Shown here piece after piece: positions 5,928 to 9,728 of a stretch of DNA of 9,728 bases (its first letter is position 1; each line of letters begins with the position of its first letter). This DNA comes from Klebsiella pneumoniae (lineage in GTDB: Bacteria; Pseudomonadota; Gammaproteobacteria; Pseudomonadales; Azotimanducaceae). The notes beneath the pieces were generated by a model. That model ran no database searches and was not told where the DNA came from. It saw only the letters and a program-made list of their open reading frames with translations. The stretch is taken from assembly GCA_945878745.1 (NCBI GenBank), contig CAMDVY010000080.1:1-9728 (forward strand), in the 5' to 3' direction. Position numbers and translations under genes: made by a program.

Positions 5928-5969
5928 TCCGCCGTTTTTTCCCTTCTTCACGAACCAGGCAGAGGACGC

Positions 5970-8645
5970 ATGAGCATTGATTCCTTCAAGACCCGAAAAA
6001 CCCTCAAGGTCGGCAACCGCGAATACGACTACTTCAGTCTGCCGGACGCGCAGGCCCGAGGTCTCGGCTCCGTCGACAAGCTGCCGGTGTCCCTCAAGGT
6101 GCTGCTGGAGAATTTGCTCCGGTTCGAAGACAACGTGACCGTCAAAGAAGGGGACATCCGCATTCTGGCCAATTGGGCCACCAATCCGCCGGATGACCAG
6201 GAAATTGCGTTCCGTCCGGCTCGTGTGCTGATGCAGGATTTCACCGGCGTTCCGGCTGTGGCTGACCTGGCTGCCATGCGTGGCGCGGTTGTTGCGGCGG
6301 GCAAGAACCCCAACATCATCAACCCGCTATCACCAGTCGATCTGGTGATTGACCACTCGGTGATGGTCGACAAGGCCGGTACCGCGAGTGCGTTTGATGA
6401 AAACGTCTCCATCGAAATGGAGCGCAACACCGAGCGGTATCGTTTCCTTCGTTGGGGCCAACAGGCGTTTGACAACTTCCGCGTCGTGCCACCGGGTACG
6501 GGTATCTGTCACCAGGTCAACCTGGAGTATCTGGCCCGCGTGGTCTGGACCAAGGAAGAGGGTGGCCAAACGGTGGCCTATCCAGACACACTGGTAGGTA
6601 CGGACAGCCATACCACCATGATCAATGGTGCCGGCGTGCTGGGCTGGGGCGTAGGTGGTATCGAGGCTGAAGCGGCCATGCTCGGCCAGCCCGTGTCGAT
6701 GCTCATTCCCGAAGTGGTCGGTTTCAAACTCACCGGACGCACGCCGGAAGGCATTACTGCAACAGACCTCGTACTGCGCGTGGTCGAGATGTTGCGCAAG
6801 AAGGGTGTGGTGGGCAAGTTCGTCGAATTCTATGGTGACGGACTGAACAATCTCTCGCTGGCTGATCGCGCGACGATCGCCAATATGGCACCGGAATATG
6901 GCGCAACCTGTGGATTCTTCCCGGTTGATGCAGAGACAATCAACTATCTGAAACTGTCCAGCCGTCCGCCTGAACTCGTGGCGCTGGTTGAGGCCTACTC
7001 AAAAGCCCAGGGCATGTGGCGCGATGACAGTGTCGAGGCGACGTATACCGATACCATGTCGCTGGATCTGACCACGATCGTTCCCAGCCTGGCTGGTCCA
7101 AAACGACCGCAGGATCGGGTCACCATGTCGGCCATGAAAACCTCATTCGACGAAGTACTGGATCTGGAAGGCAAGGGGAGTACCAAGGAAGCGCGAGTGC
7201 CGGTCCCCGGCAAGAATTACTCGCTCGGTCACGGTGATGTCGTGATTGCGGCCATCACCTCCTGCACCAACACGTCAAACCCCGCAGTCATGCTTGGGGC
7301 AGGGCTGGTCGCGCAGAAAGCGATTGCGAAAGGTCTCACCACCAAGCCGTGGGTCAAGAGCTCTCTGGCTCCTGGGTCCAAAGTAGTGACCGAGTATCTG
7401 GAGAAGACCGGTCTGCAAGCGTCACTCGACAAGATCGGCTTCAATCTGGTGGGTTACGGCTGCACCACGTGCATCGGCAACTCGGGTCCATTGGCCGAAG
7501 AAATTACGGCTGCCATCAATTCGGGTGATCTGGTGGTGTCTTCCGTACTGTCGGGTAACCGCAACTTCGAGGGGCGTGTGCACCAGGAAGTTCGTACCAA
7601 CTGGCTGGCGTCACCGCCGTTGGTGGTTGCATTTGCCATTGCGGGCACCACTCGAATCGATCTGAGTCGAGAACCGCTGGGCAAGGACCAAAGTGGCAAG
7701 GACGTATTCCTGAAGGACATCTGGCCCAGCAACAAGGAAGTCGCTGATGCGGTGGCCTCTGTGTCTGCTGACATGTTTGACCGACAATACGGCGATGTGT
7801 TCACCGGGCCTGCGTCCTGGCAGGCGATTGATGTCACGAAGTCCGGTACCTATGGCTGGGAAAACTCGACGTACATCAAACAGCCACCGTTTTTCTCCGT
7901 TGAAGCCAAGCTCGAGCAAAGTGTGGAAGTGAGTGGTGCACGGATTCTTGCGCTGCTGGGTGATTCGGTGACCACCGACCACATCTCGCCAGCCGGCGAG
8001 ATTCAGGCCGACAGTCCGGCTGGGCACTACCTGCAGCAGAACGGCGTGCAGGTTACAGACTTCAACTCCTACGGTTCACGACGTGGCAACCACGAGGTGA
8101 TGATGCGTGGCACGTTTGCCAACATCCGCATCAAGAACGAGATGGTCAAGGGAGTGGAAGGTGGATACACCAGGCACATACCGTCCGGTGATCAGCTCAG
8201 CATCTATGATGCGTCCATGCGATACCAGGGCCAGGCCACGCCGCTGGTGATCTTCGCCGGCAAGGAATATGGCACGGGATCAAGCCGTGACTGGGCTGCC
8301 AAAGGCACGCGATTGCTGGGCATCAATGCAGTCATCGCCGAGAGTTTTGAGCGTATTCATCGCTCGAACCTGATTGGCATGGGCATCCTACCACTGCAGT
8401 TCAAGGCAGGCGACACACGCAAGAGCCTCGGATTGACCGGTGATGAAATCATCGACATTAGATTGCCTGCCGGTGAAACAAAGGTGCACACCAAGCAGGA
8501 TATGGTGCTCGTGATCACGACCAAAACCGGCAAGCGTGAAGTCACGGTCATGTCGCGGATCGATACCGAAAACGAGATCGAGTACTTCAAGTGCGGCGGG
8601 ATTCTGCAGTACGTGCTGAATAATCTGATCGCCAAGGCGGGATAG
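5970..8645 (+). CDS. acnA: Aconitate hydratase A
   Basis: 891 residues, the same length as E. coli AcnA, from ATG 5970 with AGAGGA close before it. It interconverts citrate and isocitrate through cis-aconitate in the TCA and glyoxylate cycles, in the cytoplasm, using a [4Fe-4S] cluster. The three cluster ligands are Cys432 ([10 protein letters not shown]) and Cys498/Cys501 ([12 protein letters not shown]). Other hallmarks are [49 protein letters not shown] and, in the C-terminal swivel domain, [17 protein letters not shown]. The length and motifs place it in the AcnA/IRP1 branch, not AcnB and not the 2-methylcitrate-specific AcnD. It stands alone: the preceding terminator and following repeats argue against an operon. 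Regulation may involve the dyad just upstream. Codon use looks like its neighbours. Confidence 0.98.
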   Translation: MSIDSFKTRKTLKVGNREYDYFSLPDAQARGLGSVDKLPVSLKVLLENLLRFEDNVTVKEGDIRILANWATNPPDDQEIAFRPARVLMQDFTGVPAVADLAAMRGAVVAAGKNPNIINPLSPVDLVIDHSVMVDKAGTASAFDENVSIEMERNTERYRFLRWGQQAFDNFRVVPPGTGICHQVNLEYLARVVWTKEEGGQTVAYPDTLVGTDSHTTMINGAGVLGWGVGGIEAEAAMLGQPVSMLIPEVVGFKLTGRTPEGITATDLVLRVVEMLRKKGVVGKFVEFYGDGLNNLSLADRATIANMAPEYGATCGFFPVDAETINYLKLSSRPPELVALVEAYSKAQGMWRDDSVEATYTDTMSLDLTTIVPSLAGPKRPQDRVTMSAMKTSFDEVLDLEGKGSTKEARVPVPGKNYSLGHGDVVIAAITSCTNTSNPAVMLGAGLVAQKAIAKGLTTKPWVKSSLAPGSKVVTEYLEKTGLQASLDKIGFNLVGYGCTTCIGNSGPLAEEITAAINSGDLVVSSVLSGNRNFEGRVHQEVRTNWLASPPLVVAFAIAGTTRIDLSREPLGKDQSGKDVFLKDIWPSNKEVADAVASVSADMFDRQYGDVFTGPASWQAIDVTKSGTYGWENSTYIKQPPFFSVEAKLEQSVEVSGARILALLGDSVTTDHISPAGEIQADSPAGHYLQQNGVQVTDFNSYGSRRGNHEVMMRGTFANIRIKNEMVKGVEGGYTRHIPSGDQLSIYDASMRYQGQATPLVIFAGKEYGTGSSRDWAAKGTRLLGINAVIAESFERIHRSNLIGMGILPLQFKAGDTRKSLGLTGDEIIDIRLPAGETKVHTKQDMVLVITTKTGKREVTVMSRIDTENEIEYFKCGGILQYVLNNLIAKAG

Positions 8646-8649
8646 ATCG

Positions 8650-8782
8650 CTGCAAAGTAGCGAAGCTACTTTGTCTGCCCCCCCCGCAAACCCGCCTAGC
8701 GGGTTTGTCGGGTCTTCCGCCTGCAAAGTAGCGAAGCTACTTTGTCTGCCCCCCCGCAAACCCGCACCGCGGGTTTGTCGGG
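8650..8782. repeat. Two tandem copies of a 62-63 bp double-hairpin unit
   Basis: Copies at 8650-8712 and 8721-8782 are almost identical and separated by 8 bases. Each contains two stems: CAAAGTAGC-gaa-GCTACTTTG (8652-8672; 8723-8743) and CAAACCCGC-nnn-GCGGGTTTG, joined by TCTG, a C run and G. The copies differ in the second loop (CTA against ACC) and in the C run (8 against 7). The first hairpin starts six bases after the acnA stop and may help end its transcript, though no T tract follows. The unit resembles paired extragenic palindromes. Confidence 0.85.
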
Positions 8783-8810
8783 ACCTTTTCTGGTCGCGAA
8801 ACAGAGAATC

Positions 8811-8835
8811 GGGGTCAGGAGACCCCTCCTACAGG
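8811..8835. repeat. REP-like hairpin with CTCCTACAGG tail
   Basis: GGGGTC-agga-GACCCC (8811-8826) is followed by TCCTACAGG. It shares its plan with the first stem at 5115-5130 (GCGGTC-ggga-GACCGC) and carries the complement of the GTAGGA that follows there, which suggests members of one dispersed repeat family. Confidence 0.6.
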
Positions 8836-8884
8836 GTGCTGATGCATGCCAGATCGCAGGGCGGCTGTCCCGCCATCCAGCACC
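8835..8884. repeat. Nested inverted repeat downstream of the REP-like hairpin
   Basis: GGTGCTG (8835-8841) pairs with CAGCACC (8878-8884), and inside it GGCGG (8860-8864) pairs with CCGCC (8870-8874). It directly adjoins the preceding repeat, so the two may form one composite extragenic element of about 75 bp. The stems are short and other folds are possible. Confidence 0.45.
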
Positions 8885-8939
8885 GATACCCCCAAGCCCC
8901 TCACCACCAACTTCATGAACCCGTTCGCAGGAAATTCTG

Positions 8940-9131
8940 TTGCTCCCCGCTACCCTGCGCACACCAGCAGTACCGGTAGTTCCCGTGGTCAGCCGCAACG
9001 AATCCAGACTCATCGCCCTTGAACGTCGCAACATTGCGCTACACGAGGCCAAGCGACGCCAGCGCAGTCTGCCACAGACATTGCCTGATCAATCTGACTC
9101 GACCACCAGCGTTCAGAAAGCGAGCCGATAA
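8940..9131 (+). CDS. Possible small basic protein, 63 aa, function unknown
   Basis: The frame starts at TTG 8940, with AGGA about seven bases before it, and ends at TAA 9129-9131. The product is basic: a Pro/Val-rich start (TPAVPVVPVV), then a likely helix rich in Arg, Glu and Leu (ESRLIALERRNIALHEAKRRQR), then a polar tail. There is no signal peptide or membrane segment and no family I recognise. It converges on lon and overlaps its last 19 bases. The ribosome binding site and helix-like composition favour a real gene; the rare start, short length and GC-rich setting, where chance frames are common, count against it. Confidence 0.35.
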   Translation: MLPATLRTPAVPVVPVVSRNESRLIALERRNIALHEAKRRQRSLPQTLPDQSDSTTSVQKASR

Positions 9132-9728
9132 ACGTCCGAGAACGTTCGCGCAAAGTCGATCACGAGCCCCTTCCTGATGGCTGCCGGAATCTCCTCGATG
9201 TCCCGTGCGTTGTCCGCCGGCAGAATGACGCGTCGAATCCCCTGTCGTTTGGCGGCAAGCAGTTTTTCCCGGATGCCACCAACCGGATAGACCTGACCGG
9301 AAAGCGTGAGCTCACCTGTCATGGCGAGCTTGGGCTTGATGGTCTTGCCACTGGCCAATGAACACAGTGCAGTGGCCATCGTCACACCTGCGCTGGGACC
9401 ATCCTTCGGCGTGGCGCCTGCGGGCACGTGCAGGTGGATGGCTGCGTCGTTGAACCACGCCGGGTCCAGATCGAATGTGCGCGCCTCGGAGCGAATGAAC
9501 GAATACGCAATGTTGGCGGATTCCTGCATGACAGCGCCGAGTTGTCCGGTGAGTTTCAGGCTGGCGCTGCCTCGATGAACCAGACCTGCTTCGACCGGGA
9601 GCGTGGCACCGCCCATGGCCGTCCACGCAAGGCCCGTGACGATGCCGACCCCATGTTCCATGCGCTCCTGTTCGAACAGGCGAGGGCCGAGGTAATCCTT
9701 GACCTCGTTTTTGTGAATCGTCACTGGC
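9113..9728 (-). CDS. lon: Lon ATP-dependent protease, C-terminal part
   Basis: The frame is open through the right edge, so this is the 3' end of lon only, about 204 codons of a protein normally near 780-820 residues. It covers the proteolytic domain. The catalytic Ser lies in ATPKDGPSAGVTMATAL and the catalytic Lys in PVGGIREKLLAAKRQGI, 43 residues apart, the same spacing as Ser679 and Lys722 of E. coli Lon. Other family marks are YLGPRLF, VGIVTGLAWTAMGG, GQLGAVMQESA and AMTGELTLSGQVYPVGG. Lon is a cytoplasmic AAA+ protease that degrades misfolded and selected regulatory proteins and is commonly heat-inducible. The C-terminus stops soon after ARTFSDVYRLAF, shorter than E. coli Lon, which is common. 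The GTG near 9724 is an internal codon, not the gene's start. Confidence 0.96.
   Translation of the reverse strand, partial: PVTIHKNEVKDYLGPRLFEQERMEHGVGIVTGLAWTAMGGATLPVEAGLVHRGSASLKLTGQLGAVMQESANIAYSFIRSEARTFDLDPAWFNDAAIHLHVPAGATPKDGPSAGVTMATALCSLASGKTIKPKLAMTGELTLSGQVYPVGGIREKLLAAKRQGIRRVILPADNARDIEEIPAAIRKGLVIDFARTFSDVYRLAF

Larger units (their letters stand above)
8646..9112. other. Gap between acnA and lon, mostly repeats
   Basis: The first half (8650-8884) is hairpin repeats. The rest has only the doubtful 63-codon frame and a small stem GTCTG-cca-CAGAC (9067-9079), which could be a weak 3' signal for lon. No tRNA or recognisable small RNA was found. Confidence 0.5.

Noticed and set aside
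5788..5973. 61-codon plus-strand frame between the Hsp20 gene and acnA
   Set aside because: It reads straight through the 13-bp-stem terminator and the acnA upstream region and has an unnatural composition.
8696..9052. 118-codon minus-strand frame between acnA and lon
   Set aside because: Much of it is translated from the tandem hairpin repeats and poly-C tracts; no convincing ribosome binding site or domain was seen.

Overview
The window looks like an ordinary stretch of chromosome from a moderately GC-rich gammaproteobacterium. The YcaQ, GGT, aconitase A and Lon sequences all resemble their Escherichia coli relatives closely, but the dispersed hairpin repeats built around GTAGGAG/CTCCTAC are of a kind I associate with Xanthomonadales-, Chromatiales- or Pseudomonas-like genomes. 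I cannot fix the genus from sequence alone. There is no phage, plasmid, CRISPR or defence module, and I see no new multi-gene system. The points of interest are non-coding: a foldback element, several hairpin repeats and candidate regulatory sites.

Left part (1-2059). The last 47 codons of an unidentified plus-strand gene end at 146. Five bases later begins a 178-bp foldback (MITE-like) element with perfect 18-bp terminal inverted repeats (152-329), then a hairpin (339-364). A minus-strand gene for a small exported protein with a His/Tyr/Asp/Arg-rich tail follows (375-983). Its 221-bp leader holds a strong hairpin (1115-1136) whose inner arm can pair with a second downstream segment.

Middle (1205-5038). 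A two-domain sulfurtransferase overlaps the 3' end of ycaQ, which encodes an interstrand-crosslink DNA glycosylase of the HTH_42 family. The two are very likely co-transcribed on the minus strand. ycaQ is divergent from ggt (periplasmic gamma-glutamyltransferase), with about 38 bp between the starts, so at least the candidate ggt promoter lies partly inside ycaQ coding sequence.

Right part (5039-9728). A REP-like hairpin cluster separates ggt from an Hsp20-family small heat-shock protein gene, which ends in a strong 13-bp-stem hairpin terminator. acnA (aconitase A, 891 codons) follows, with a 17-bp dyad about 43 bp before its start codon. Downstream of acnA are two tandem copies of a roughly 62-bp double-hairpin unit, then further REP-like hairpins and possibly a 63-codon gene. 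The convergent 3' part of lon runs off the right edge. The genes appear to be separate housekeeping units (glutathione and sulfur metabolism, DNA repair, TCA cycle, protein quality control) rather than one pathway. Hsp20 and Lon are both proteostasis proteins, but they are not in one operon.
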